Notes under the pieces: model-generated
Seen by the model: only the letters and a program-made list of their open reading frames with translations
What the model was told of the DNA's origin: nothing
Databases searched by the model: none
Made by a program: the position numbers and the translations under genes
In this document: in pieces, positions 23,989 to 33,648 of the stretch
How positions within the stretch are numbered: position 1 is the first letter of the stretch
How the letters are laid out: the number at the start of each line of letters is the position of its first letter
NCBI RefSeq assembly: GCF_001243045.1
Contig: NZ_LN849007.1
Span: 1,082,989 to 1,146,988, forward strand
Origin: Clostridium niameyense
GTDB lineage: Bacteria; Bacillota; Clostridia; Clostridiales; Clostridiaceae
Direction: 5' to 3'
DNA length: 64,000 bases

Positions 23989-26934
23989 TTAATGAACTTT
24001 TACATTTAATTTGTATGATATATCATTTTCACTGATGTTATATACAGTTATATAGTATTTTCCAGGCTCAGCAACAAATTTATTTTTCATAGTATTTCCT
24101 TGTTTAATGGCATAAGTTTTAAATTTATTTAAATCGTTGGAATTAAATAATAACCAGTTTGCTTCACCACCACCAGAATTAACTAATTCTATATTAATTT
24201 CTTTAGTATCTTTTACATCAAATGTATATATATCAGTAACATCAAGTTTGTTTAATTGTCCTAAAATACTATCTCCTAAATTTAATTTGTTAGCATGTTG
24301 AATATAGTTATTATTTTCACATTCAGTTAGAGTATTTTGATTAATATTTCCACTTATTTTTAAATTGTAATTAGCATTAGAAGTTGAAAATTTATATACT
24401 ACTATATAATATTTTCCTGGTTTTTTAGCTTCAAATTTTTTATTTAAAAATCTTCCATTTTTTATTGGATAAGCTATACTTTTATTTGTATTATCTTCAG
24501 TGTATAAATTCCACGCTAATTCTTTATTATTTATATTTTCTAAAGATATATCTATAGTTCCTGGTTGTTTTACATTAAAATAATAAATTTGTTTATCAGT
24601 ATCTTTTAAATTTCCACTAATAACTTGTTGTGATTTTACAGGTCCTATAGCAGATTCAAAAGTGGTACCTGTTTTAATTTGCTTTTTTTGATTTTCTACA
24701 ACTTTAGAATTATCTTTATCAATATTTTCTACTTTATTTACAGCATCTTCTTTTTTTGCATTAGTTATATGTACATCATCTTTTAATATTCCATGAAATA
24801 CTATATCATACTCTAAATTGTCTAGCTTATTTACTTTAGGATTTACAAAGTAACAAGTTAAAGTTTTGTATCCAGACCAGTTAAGATTATCTAAATTATT
24901 TAAGAAATTATTACATATGGTATTCATTTCTGTCCAATCTTGTATATCGTCCTTACTTTTTGTTTTTTCGTAAGTTCCCCTTAAAGTAAATGTATTAAAA
25001 AATTGTCCTTTTTCTTCTTCCACCTTAATATTTTTTAATTTACAAACTTTTTCTATATCAGCATAAACTTCTTTTGAACTTTTTTTAGGATGTTCTTTTA
25101 AATAATCATTAGATACTAATGGAGTTGTTAGATTTTCACAACTTTCAAACAACTTTTGCATATGATCTTGATATTTTTTATTAAGATTATTTTTATTACT
25201 TAATTTTTCTATATAATCTTCATATCCTTTAACATCATTTTTCTTTATATAATTAATTAAATTGTTTAATATATTTTTATTATTATTATAAATATAATCA
25301 CTAAAGGAAAATCCATAATTATAGAAATCAAAGGAGCCATATTGTGAATGTAAAAGCTTTGTTAAACTAAATCTTCTTTCAGGAGCCCATGAAATTCCTT
25401 TTACTTCAGATTTTCTTGGCAATATATTATTTTTTCTTGTTGATCCTGCGAAAAATTCAGCTGAACCTTCTTCAAACCAAGTAAGTCTACAATTATTTCC
25501 TTTATAAAAATCACTAACCCCCCACATACCAGGAACTAAGTATCTTCCTTGAAGGTAGTGAGTAAACTCATGTCTAAATAATTCTTCTAAACTAAAAATA
25601 CTGTCCTTTTCTTTTCTTTCAAAAGTAAAAAATGTTCCTTTTTTTTCAATATATATACCCCCATTATCTGTACTATATCCATATAGGATAGAGTTAACTT
25701 TATATTCTTTTGGATTATTATAAATAACTATATTAAGTATATCATCTGCATGTCCTTTTTCTAAAGGATTATCACTTCCAATTACTCTATGAAATTGAGC
25801 TTTTACTTCTTTAGAAGCCCAATAAAGTCTTTTGATTTTTTCTTGAGAAACTTTATTACCTGCGTTAATAATTATGCTTCCGTTATCAAATTCATATTTT
25901 TTTGGAGTATAGTGTTTTTTTGCTTCTTCTTTTATTTGACGGATATCTATTTTAGTTCCATCTAGTTTTGTACTATTAAATTTATAAGCTATAGTTTCCA
26001 TTGCTTTTAAATAGTGATCACTTAAGTATGGATATAATTCTAGTGATTTTTCTATGGTTTTTTGAGGGATTTTTTTATCGCTATGAGCATTAGCTAACCT
26101 TCCAACGTAATATATACCATTATCTATAAGCCATTCATTTTCTTTTGTAATATTATTTATTAATGCGAGTTTTGAAACTTCATTTATAAAACTATCTATC
26201 TTTTCAAACCATACAGTATTATTTATTTTTGTTTTAGATTTAGATAAATATGATTCTATAGAATAACTAACACCCTCTATAACATTATAAATAGCTTGTC
26301 CTTTAGAGAAATCTTTAACATTTTCATCTATATTATTATTGTATTGTATTAATACTGAAGTTAATTTGTTTACTATCTTATCATCACATGTAGTATTGCT
26401 TATCAATAAACCAACACCTTTTATGATGTCATTTTGACAACGAGTACCTAATTTAAAATAAGGATTATTTATTATAGAATTAATTGCTGGAATACATTTT
26501 TGTTTATATTGAATACTATTTAATTCAGCCAATTGTTTATTATAAAATCCTAGGTAAAATCCACCTCTTAAAACCTCCATTAAGGTTATAATACCCTTAT
26601 CATCTTGTTCAGTATATTGAGAACCCTTACTGGCTATTGCATTTATAATAGCTTGTATCCTATCAGGATTAGAATAAAATTTTCTAGCTCCTTCGTTGTA
26701 TTGCATAAAATCAGTAATATTATTCCATTTTATGCTACAAAGAGTGTTTATAAGTTCTTCATTTGATAAACTTTCTAATTCACCTAATGAATAATTTTTT
26801 TCAAGCATAATATGACCATTTGTTACAGTATTATTACTATCACTGTCTAGTGCTAAAGCATTTAATGGTAAACTTATAGAGAATAGAACTACAAACATTA
26901 GATAGCAAATAAATTTTAAAGCCTTTTTTTTCAT
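23989..26934 (-). CDS. colA: Secreted M9 collagenase, ColA-type
   Basis: 981-residue secreted zinc protease that degrades native collagen. The signal peptide is residues 1-28 (cleavage after ALA). An activator domain (about 45-310) and a peptidase domain follow, with H455EFTH459 and the third ligand Glu489 in FEEGSAEFF, matching ColG/ColH/ColT. The helper subdomain runs to about 690. A lysine/asparagine linker leads to two tandem PPC/collagen-binding domains (about 765-870 and 885-981); no PKD domain is seen between. The start has AGGAGGG upstream. C. histolyticum ColG/ColH are longer (about 1,000-1,100 residues) and contain PKD domains. A major tissue-degrading virulence factor family in clostridia. 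Confidence 0.95.
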   Translation of the reverse strand: MKKKALKFICYLMFVVLFSISLPLNALALDSDSNNTVTNGHIMLEKNYSLGELESLSNEELINTLCSIKWNNITDFMQYNEGARKFYSNPDRIQAIINAIASKGSQYTEQDDKGIITLMEVLRGGFYLGFYNKQLAELNSIQYKQKCIPAINSIINNPYFKLGTRCQNDIIKGVGLLISNTTCDDKIVNKLTSVLIQYNNNIDENVKDFSKGQAIYNVIEGVSYSIESYLSKSKTKINNTVWFEKIDSFINEVSKLALINNITKENEWLIDNGIYYVGRLANAHSDKKIPQKTIEKSLELYPYLSDHYLKAMETIAYKFNSTKLDGTKIDIRQIKEEAKKHYTPKKYEFDNGSIIINAGNKVSQEKIKRLYWASKEVKAQFHRVIGSDNPLEKGHADDILNIVIYNNPKEYKVNSILYGYSTDNGGIYIEKKGTFFTFERKEKDSIFSLEELFRHEFTHYLQGRYLVPGMWGVSDFYKGNNCRLTWFEEGSAEFFAGSTRKNNILPRKSEVKGISWAPERRFSLTKLLHSQYGSFDFYNYGFSFSDYIYNNNKNILNNLINYIKKNDVKGYEDYIEKLSNKNNLNKKYQDHMQKLFESCENLTTPLVSNDYLKEHPKKSSKEVYADIEKVCKLKNIKVEEEKGQFFNTFTLRGTYEKTKSKDDIQDWTEMNTICNNFLNNLDNLNWSGYKTLTCYFVNPKVNKLDNLEYDIVFHGILKDDVHITNAKKEDAVNKVENIDKDNSKVVENQKKQIKTGTTFESAIGPVKSQQVISGNLKDTDKQIYYFNVKQPGTIDISLENINNKELAWNLYTEDNTNKSIAYPIKNGRFLNKKFEAKKPGKYYIVVYKFSTSNANYNLKISGNINQNTLTECENNNYIQHANKLNLGDSILGQLNKLDVTDIYTFDVKDTKEINIELVNSGGGEANWLLFNSNDLNKFKTYAIKQGNTMKNKFVAEPGKYYITVYNISENDISYKLNVKVH

Positions 26935-27299
26935 AAATTTCCCTCCTAAATTTTTCTTAAGTTATATGAACATTAATTCCTATCACCCTATTGAAATATA
27001 ATAGATTTTCCCTAAATATATTACCTTTGAAAAAGGAGATAGAAAGTAATTAACAAATTCAATCCGTAATTAATCACTAAGGACTTTAAAGAAAAATATA
27101 ACAAATATAATCATAATATACCATAAAATTTTAAAAAGTAGACATATTTTTTATAAAAATATGTCAGAATGTTAAAAAATGTAGTTATAGGGGCTATAAT
27201 TATTTAATTTATTATGGGTAGAATGGTTAATATTTAATTATTTTATATTTGTATAATACGTATCATTTCTAACATATTGTTGAATAGGCTACAATAAAA

Positions 27300-27690
27300 T
27301 ATACAGAAAGGATTTGGTGGTGATATAATAAATAAAAAAGAAGAAAGTAAGGATATCATGGTGAAAAAACAAAAAATATACATAGGATTTTAAAATGCAA
27401 ATAGTAGCTTTAAAACAGAATATCAAATCAATATTGGATATTGCAAGAGCATATGAAAAACCTAAATGATTATAGCAAATTTTGCTCTTTGAAGGATAAA
27501 GATAATCGTATTGATAAAAAGAATGAATTAATACGCTTGCATAAGAAAAATCACATTTAAAAGTAAGTATGGTTTATAATGTCATAAAAATAATTATAGT
27601 AAATAAAGAAAAGTATAGTGCTAGTGCAATATGAGCAATTTTAAATATTCCAAATCAACTGGGATATAAGCTAATTTTATAACAGATATG
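27300..27690 (+). pseudogene. Decayed IS3-family transposase (orfA end, orfB start)
   Basis: Broken frames read like an IS3/IS150-type element. An orfA-like segment (SILDIARAYEKP, then a basic coiled-coil NELIRLHKKNHI) is followed by an orfB-like start (MVYNVIKIII...KYSASAI, stop, AILNIPNQLGYKL) corresponding to the usual YSVSAICxxLxIPRSTYY. Several stops and shifts make it nonfunctional. No terminal inverted repeats were identified. The remaining gap 26935-28075 has no other gene that I can see. Confidence 0.5.
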
Positions 27691-27898
27691 AATAAAATTA
27701 TTAAGACCAAGATATTTTTATAAAAAACGAATGGAAAATGTAAATATAATAAAATATATTTTTAAATTATGATATAATGGAAAAAGTTAAAATATAACTT
27801 ATACAAATAGAATTTAGTTGCTTATAGAGAAAAATAAGATTTATATAAATTTATAAACCTTTATGATATGATAGACATAAGAAAACTTAATAAGCAAT

Positions 27899-27945
27899 TT
27901 TTAAATCCCTCTATATAGTTATCTGCAATGGAGGGATTTTGTATG
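27899..27945 (+). terminator. Hairpin upstream of the radical SAM gene
   Basis: AAATCCCTC pairs with GAGGGATTT around a 19-base loop, followed by TTTTG. It lies about 130 bases before the radical SAM start, with a promoter-like TATGATAT about 35 bases upstream. It could end a small RNA, act as an attenuator, or terminate read-through from the IS remnant. It matches no riboswitch class I know. Confidence 0.45.
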
Positions 27946-28075
27946 GGAATATATAAAAGAATAAACTGTTTTATTTGATATACTTTTTAATAGGTAGAAC
28001 GAGTTTGTTTTTATAAGAACAATATGTTAAAAATTACAGCAAGAAGATTTGCATTTAATTAGAGGAGGATACATT

Positions 28076-29200
28076 ATGAAAATTTCAAAAAAAGATGCGT
28101 TGCAATGGTTTGAGTTTTTTGCTATGTTACCAGAAGATGAGGAACTTATGATAAAGCAACAGGAAATTATGTACGCTACTTTTGCACAAATTGAAGAGGC
28201 AATAGATTATAGAAATAAGGGTTTGATGTCAGAAATTAAAGGATTAAAAACATTAGAAAATAGAACTTTTTATGTGGGAGATGAAAACAAATTCTCAAAT
28301 GGATGTCGTTCATGTCTTTTAGGAACAGGTTTAAGTCCAATTAGAAAAACTAACAAATGTAACATACAGTGTAAGTTCTGTTATAACTATGGAGAATTAG
28401 ATGATATTGCACCTATTGGAGAAGGTATGTGGGAAATTGGAGGCACAAAATTTTATGAGAAGGATATAGATTTACTTCTTTCTATTTATAAGAAACCTAC
28501 AGGTATTTCCTATGTTTATTTAGAACCATTTATGGAAATTGAAAAATATTATTCTATTATAAAGAAATTTAGAGATGCTAAGATTCATCAGCATCTATAT
28601 ACAAACGGAATTTTAGCTACAGAAGAAACATTAAAAGCATTGGGAGAAGCTGGTCTTGATGAGATACGTTTTAACTTAGGCGCATCTAATTGTTCAGATA
28701 AAGTTATTGAAAATATTAAAATAGCTAAAAAGTACATTAAAAATGTAGGTATTGAAACTCCAATGACTCATGAATTTTTCCAGGCATTTTCTAAGAAGAA
28801 ACAAGCTATTTTAGATACAAAACTTGATTTTATAAATTGTGCAGAATTGCATTTAAATCAAAATAACATAGACAATTATTATGAGGAAAATATGTATATT
28901 TCTAGACATGGCTATATTTCTCCAACTTGGAGTAGGGAATTAACTTTAAAATTTATGAAAATAGCCGATGAAGAAAACTGGGATTTAGCAGTTCATGATT
29001 GCTCAAATCATACTAAATTTTCTAGAGATTTGAATTTAAGTAGTAAAGAGGGTAAGTGGTTTGGAGCAAGTGGTTATGGTTGTGAGTTTTCCAGAATGCC
29101 TTATGAGGCGTTTTTACCGATATTACGTGATGAAAATTTCAAATTTTTAAGTGAAGAAGAATTACCTAATGGTTATAAACCAGGAGAATTACTTTTTTAG
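28076..29200 (+). CDS. Radical SAM protein
   Basis: 374 residues. The 4Fe-4S/SAM motif C95-x3-C99-x2-C102 (CNIQCKFCYNYG) is clear, preceded by another pair Cys77/Cys80 that could add a second ligand set. A TIM-barrel-like core continues with an LEPF...YTNG pattern and FNLGAS. The C-terminal 130 residues carry further Cys/His residues (HDCSNHTKF, GYGCEFSR). The start ATG has AGAGGAGG upstream. The gene is alone on its transcript with a terminator at 29224, so neither substrate nor partner can be inferred; only the class is secure. Confidence 0.85.
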   Translation: MKISKKDALQWFEFFAMLPEDEELMIKQQEIMYATFAQIEEAIDYRNKGLMSEIKGLKTLENRTFYVGDENKFSNGCRSCLLGTGLSPIRKTNKCNIQCKFCYNYGELDDIAPIGEGMWEIGGTKFYEKDIDLLLSIYKKPTGISYVYLEPFMEIEKYYSIIKKFRDAKIHQHLYTNGILATEETLKALGEAGLDEIRFNLGASNCSDKVIENIKIAKKYIKNVGIETPMTHEFFQAFSKKKQAILDTKLDFINCAELHLNQNNIDNYYEENMYISRHGYISPTWSRELTLKFMKIADEENWDLAVHDCSNHTKFSRDLNLSSKEGKWFGASGYGCEFSRMPYEAFLPILRDENFKFLSEEELPNGYKPGELLF

Positions 29201-29223
29201 ATTAGGTAGTTAAGAAGGGGTTT

Positions 29224-29273
29224 AGATGTCAATAGCAGATATAAATTAGTTTGCTATTGGCATCTTATTTTTT
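29224..29273 (+). terminator. Terminator after radical SAM gene
   Basis: A 14-bp stem (AGATGTCAATAGCA with TGCTATTGGCATCT, one G-T pair) is followed by TATTTTTT. The gap to 29576 is otherwise AT-rich with no gene seen. Confidence 0.85.
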
Positions 29274-29576
29274 GATGATTTAAGGAGTGTAATATTTTAA
29301 TTTTCAATATAATCTATATATACATATTATAAAGTTTCAGGAGTTTCTTAGAGGTAACCGTATTAAATCACTTTTCAGATAAATAAAAAAATTTATATTA
29401 TTTTTCACAAGACTATCATCAAAAATTATGTTTTATACTTAATAGATTATATAAATTATAAAATCTTAGATTTTATATACTTATTATCTACTTTAAAGTA
29501 AAATAGAACTAGAAAGTTTATGGTGAAAGTATATACATTTTATTTTGAGTGAGGACAAGAGAGGGGGATTTTATGT

Positions 29577-31550
29577 ATGAAAAAATCATGTAAGAAGATA
29601 TGCGCTATTTTGGATATTCTAATAGTTGTTTCACTACTTGGAGGAGTTAAGGTTAGTGCACAAACAAAATCTAAGAAGATGGATATCCTATTTACACATG
29701 ATACACATTCACATCTAAACACCTTTTCCACGTTGATTGATGGGAAGAAAACTGAAATTGGGGGATTTGCTAGAATAAAAACATTAATTAATGAAAAAAA
29801 GAGTAAAGATTCTAATACAATTGTATTAGATGGGGGAGATTTCTCCATGGGTACTTTAATTCAGACGGTTTATGATAAAGAGGCAGCGGAACTAAGGATG
29901 CTTGGAAATATAGGATGTGATGTTACAACACTAGGAAATCATGAATATGATTATCGCTCAGATGGACTTGTATCTATGCTTAATTCAGCAGTAAATTCTG
30001 GGGACAAGTTACCAGCTATGGTTTTATGCAATGTTGATTGGGATTCAATGGAGAAAAGCGGTTTAACAGATGGTGCGCGAAAGATAAAAGATGCTTTTAA
30101 ACATTATGGAGTAAAGGATTATGTTGTGTTAAAAAAAGGTAATGTGAAAGTTGCTGTTTTTGGAGTTTTTGGAAAGGATGCTTTAGCATGTGCCCCAACC
30201 TGTGCTTTGAAATTTAAAGATCCTGTAAAGTCCTCAAAGGAGACAGTGGCTAAAATCAAGGCAAAAGAAGATGTGGACATGATTATCTGTGTATCCCATA
30301 GTGGCACATGGGAGGATAAAAATAAATCTGAGGATGAAATTTTAGCAAAGAATGTAGATGATATAGATTTGATAATAAGTGGACATACCCATTCTCAGTT
30401 AAAAGAGCCAATTTGTCATGGAAATACTTATATTGTTTCAGCTGCAGAAAACGGTAAATACCTTGGAATGCTTTCTATGGAGCAGATGGGAAATAGAAGA
30501 TGGAAAATTGAAAATTATAAATTGATACCTGTTACATCTGATATTTTACAGGATAAAGAAACCCAAAGAAAGATAGATAGCTTAATGAAAACTGTAGATG
30601 AAAAATATCTTAAAAATTTTGGATACACGGCACAAAAAGTAATAGCAAGAAATAATATTAAATTTACTACTGTTAAGGACTTATGTGAGAGTCATGAAGA
30701 TCATAATCTTGGCAATATAATATCTGATTCATATATATATGCTGTAGAAAACTCTAATTACTATAATGGAAAACCGGTAGATGTAGCTATTGTTCCTAGT
30801 GGAACTGTAAGAGATACTTATACCACAGGTGATATAACTATAGAAAAGGTGTTTAATTCCTTTTCACTTGGTATTGGTGCAGATAAATTAGCAGGATATC
30901 CGTTAATAAATGCTTATTTAACAGGCAAAGAATTAAAAACAATATTAGAAATTGATGCTTCTGTTTCAGACTTTATGACTACTGCAAGGTTATATATGAG
31001 TGGATTAAATTTTTCTTATAATCCTCATAGAATTATTCTTAATAAGGTAACAGACTGCTATCTTAAAAAGGTAGGTAGTAGCAGAGAAGAGATTGATGAT
31101 GAAAAACTCTATAGAGTTGTAGCTGACTTATATAGCGGTCAGATGTTAAGTGAGGTAACAAAAACATCCTATGGACTATTATCTATTATTCCTAAATTTG
31201 AAGATGGTACACCAATTAAAAATTTTGAGGATGCTATTATAATGGAAAATGGAAAGGAAATGAAAGCGTGGGATGCCATAGCAAGATATATGAAGTCTTT
31301 TAAAGATACTGACGGAGATGGGGTATCAGATGTTCCTGATTATTACAAGATTTTACATAATAGAAAAGTTGTAGAGGATAGCAGGAATATTAAAGACCTA
31401 TTAAAGAATCCTAATAGCTATTCTGCCATGATTATTGGTATATTTATTATACTGATTTTAGTTATAGTTTTTTTTATAATATTTATAAGAAAAAGAGTAA
31501 AAGTTATATATAATAAATATAGTAAAAGAGAAAAAAGTTTGTATGATTAA
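29577..31550 (+). CDS. Surface-anchored 5'-nucleotidase/metallophosphatase
   Basis: 657 residues; UshA/YfkN-type enzyme that should hydrolyse nucleotides outside the cell. A signal peptide (about 1-29) precedes a metallophosphoesterase domain with THDTHSHL, GGDFSMG, LGNHEYD and SGHTHS metal-binding motifs. The 5'-nucleotidase C-terminal domain (about 350-560) follows. An acidic DTDGDGVSD loop near 581 resembles a calcium-binding repeat, and a C-terminal membrane helix (about 614-640) with a basic tail anchors it. The ATG at 29577 is the one in frame; a nearby ATG at 29573 opens only six codons. GAGAGGGGG precedes it. Confidence 0.92.
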   Translation: MKKSCKKICAILDILIVVSLLGGVKVSAQTKSKKMDILFTHDTHSHLNTFSTLIDGKKTEIGGFARIKTLINEKKSKDSNTIVLDGGDFSMGTLIQTVYDKEAAELRMLGNIGCDVTTLGNHEYDYRSDGLVSMLNSAVNSGDKLPAMVLCNVDWDSMEKSGLTDGARKIKDAFKHYGVKDYVVLKKGNVKVAVFGVFGKDALACAPTCALKFKDPVKSSKETVAKIKAKEDVDMIICVSHSGTWEDKNKSEDEILAKNVDDIDLIISGHTHSQLKEPICHGNTYIVSAAENGKYLGMLSMEQMGNRRWKIENYKLIPVTSDILQDKETQRKIDSLMKTVDEKYLKNFGYTAQKVIARNNIKFTTVKDLCESHEDHNLGNIISDSYIYAVENSNYYNGKPVDVAIVPSGTVRDTYTTGDITIEKVFNSFSLGIGADKLAGYPLINAYLTGKELKTILEIDASVSDFMTTARLYMSGLNFSYNPHRIILNKVTDCYLKKVGSSREEIDDEKLYRVVADLYSGQMLSEVTKTSYGLLSIIPKFEDGTPIKNFEDAIIMENGKEMKAWDAIARYMKSFKDTDGDGVSDVPDYYKILHNRKVVEDSRNIKDLLKNPNSYSAMIIGIFIILILVIVFFIIFIRKRVKVIYNKYSKREKSLYD

Positions 31551-31674
31551 GAAAAAATTAAAATTTTAATAGGATTATGTAGTATAATATTTGTTAGAAT
31601 GTAAATGAATAATAGCCTAGAGAAAATGATACTAGGAAAAAATTAATATAATAATAGATGAGGAATATGAAGAA

Positions 31675-32451
31675 ATGACAATGGAATTAGAGAAATATTA
31701 CAATAAGTTTTGTGAGGATAAAAGATTAACTAGACAATATGCAAAGGTCGAATATATTACTTCTATGAAGTATATTCATCACTATTTAGAAGATAATAAA
31801 AATGCAAAAATCTTAGATGTTGGTGCAGGAACAGGAAGGTATTCTGTACAATTAGCAAATGAAGGATACGATGTTACTGCCATTGAACTTGTTAAGCATA
31901 ATTTAGGTGTTTTAAAGTCAAAAAAAAGTTCAGTAAAAGCATATCAAGGAACAGCATTAGATTTATCAAGGTTTGAAGAAAATACCTTTGATATGACATT
32001 GGTGTTTGGACCAATGTATCATTTATACAATTTTCAGGATAAAGTACAAGCCCTTCAAGAAGCAAAAAGAGTGACGAAACTTGGAGGATATATATTAGTA
32101 GCATACTGTATGAATGAATATAGTGTGCTTACATATGGATTTAAGGAAAATAATATTCGGGAATGTATTGATAACGGAAAACTTACTGATGATTTCCATG
32201 TTATATCTGAACCAAAAGATTTATATGATTATGTGAGAATTGAAGATATTAATAAGTTAAATGAGGCAGCAACATTAGAAAGAATAAAATTAATTGCAGC
32301 AGATGGACCAGCTAATTATATGCGTCCTATTTTAAATGCTATGGATGAAAATACATTTAAGCTTTTTATGGATTATCATTTTACAACATGTGAAAGACCA
32401 GACTTATTGGGAGCAAGTGCACATACATTAGATATTTTAAGAAAAAAATAA
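31675..32451 (+). CDS. Class I SAM-dependent methyltransferase
   Basis: 258 residues. The SAM-binding motif ILDVGAGTGRYS (about residues 45-56) and the post-motif acidic residue in VTAIEL are clear, followed by a GPMYHLYN motif IV region as in small-molecule methyltransferases of the UbiE/Methyltransf_11 group. The C-terminal third has no recognised substrate-binding feature. The start is ATG 31675, with another ATG two codons on. It is a single-gene unit ended by a strong terminator. Substrate unknown. Confidence 0.82.
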   Translation: MTMELEKYYNKFCEDKRLTRQYAKVEYITSMKYIHHYLEDNKNAKILDVGAGTGRYSVQLANEGYDVTAIELVKHNLGVLKSKKSSVKAYQGTALDLSRFEENTFDMTLVFGPMYHLYNFQDKVQALQEAKRVTKLGGYILVAYCMNEYSVLTYGFKENNIRECIDNGKLTDDFHVISEPKDLYDYVRIEDINKLNEAATLERIKLIAADGPANYMRPILNAMDENTFKLFMDYHFTTCERPDLLGASAHTLDILRKK

Positions 32452-32513
32452 GCTTTATGGAATGAACTGGTTTTGGGATTTAGAAGAGTCATATCTGTAT
32501 ATTATAATTTAAT

Positions 32514-32560
32514 AAAAGCTATTACTTAAAAGTTTGTTTTAAGTAATAGCTTTTTTATTT
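32514..32560 (+). terminator. Strong terminator after methyltransferase
   Basis: Perfect 18-bp stem AAAAGCTATTACTTAAAA/TTTTAAGTAATAGCTTTT with a 5-base loop and a T run. Confidence 0.92.
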
Positions 32561-32621
32561 AAAAAATGAATTGCTTAAAATTAAGCTGTGAAAGAAGAAT
32601 AAAGAAGTTACCGAAGAAAAA

Positions 32622-32947
32622 ATGGGTAGTTATATTGATAATCAGTATGGTGTAATCAGACAAATACCAGGTAAAAATAGGGGCGTTAATGCTTTAACTC
32701 TCTGATAATAAGTCTTTTTAGATACTAAATATATAGAAAAATATAACATAATATAGTATAATATGTTATAATATCAATATTTTATAAGGAATTTATTATA
32801 AAAAAACAAATTGTATTATTAATTGTAGGAATTATTTTTGTAGGATTAATAGTATGGAAAAAAGTAATAATTAAACCTAAGGAGCTTATTAAAGATGAAT
32901 CATATACTATTCTGCTTTTTCTAGGTAATCCTGTATATTCCAATTAA
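32622..32947 (+). pseudogene. Two short gene-like remnants
   Basis: A 27-codon frame at 32622-32705 ends in GKNRGVNALTL with no recognisable family. A second frame (32798-32947) encodes a 49-residue peptide with one membrane helix and a lysine-rich stretch. It has AAGGA at the right distance, but the codon in start position is ATA instead of ATG. Both look like decayed small genes. From 32948 to 33163 there is only another short broken frame. Confidence 0.3.
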
Positions 32948-33163
32948 TTAATAGGAAGGTTTTATTCTGAAAAGTAAATACTTATGGGTTATAGTTGTTT
33001 ATCTCAGGTGTTATTAGGTGAAAGAAAAATTTGAATATAGTAAATTAGATATGTAAGGTATATGAAAATAAATAATAACTTAAAGATGTGTTAATATCAC
33101 ATTGACCAATTATTTATTTAAAGCAGTCTTGTTATTATTAAAATAGAAGTGAAGGTGAATTAA

Positions 33164-33562
33164 GTGATATGTCCAAAATGTTCAAATAAGATTGATGATG
33201 ATAGTTTATTTTGCAATGTTTGTGGAAGTCCTATTAAAAAAGATGGTGAAACTAAAGTAGTAAAAGATACTAATAGTAATAAGAAAGATACTAAAGTTAA
33301 TGGTGGAGAGCTTGGATTTTTTATATTTGGATTATTTATAGCTATTATAGGAGCGGGATTATTTTTTGCTGCTGGGGAAGAATTAGCTGCTGTAGGAGAA
33401 AGCATGACAACTATTACATCTGTTTCAGGAGATTCTATAGCAGAGGTATATTACCAAGATGTTGGAAAAGCTGTAAAAGGATTTGCAATGTTTTGTAGAG
33501 CTTTAGGAACTAGCGTTTTATTTATGGCTGTTATGAGTATATCAAAATATTTTAAAAGATAG
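33164..33562 (+). CDS. Zinc-ribbon membrane protein
   Basis: 132 residues. The N-terminal zinc ribbon has Cys3/Cys6 and Cys17/Cys20 (CPKC...CNVC). A charged linker, one hydrophobic helix (about 48-68) and a second near the C-terminus (about 105-125) follow. GTG start with AAGGTG 6 bases upstream. The family (zinc-ribbon plus short membrane domain) is common in Clostridia, with unknown role. A second protein of the same N-terminal type follows about 86 bases downstream, suggesting related functions at the membrane. Confidence 0.7.
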   Translation: MICPKCSNKIDDDSLFCNVCGSPIKKDGETKVVKDTNSNKKDTKVNGGELGFFIFGLFIAIIGAGLFFAAGEELAAVGESMTTITSVSGDSIAEVYYQDVGKAVKGFAMFCRALGTSVLFMAVMSISKYFKR

Positions 33563-33648
33563 ATTATATTTGTTTAATATAGGAAATTACATAGTAGTTT
33601 AATATAATTATAGCTAAATATATTAAGTTAAAAGGTAGGTTATTTTAT

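Noticed and set aside
27899-27945. Riboswitch before the radical SAM gene
   Set aside because: No match to SAM, TPP, cobalamin, preQ1, c-di-GMP, fluoride or purine consensus cores that I can recall; left as a hairpin.
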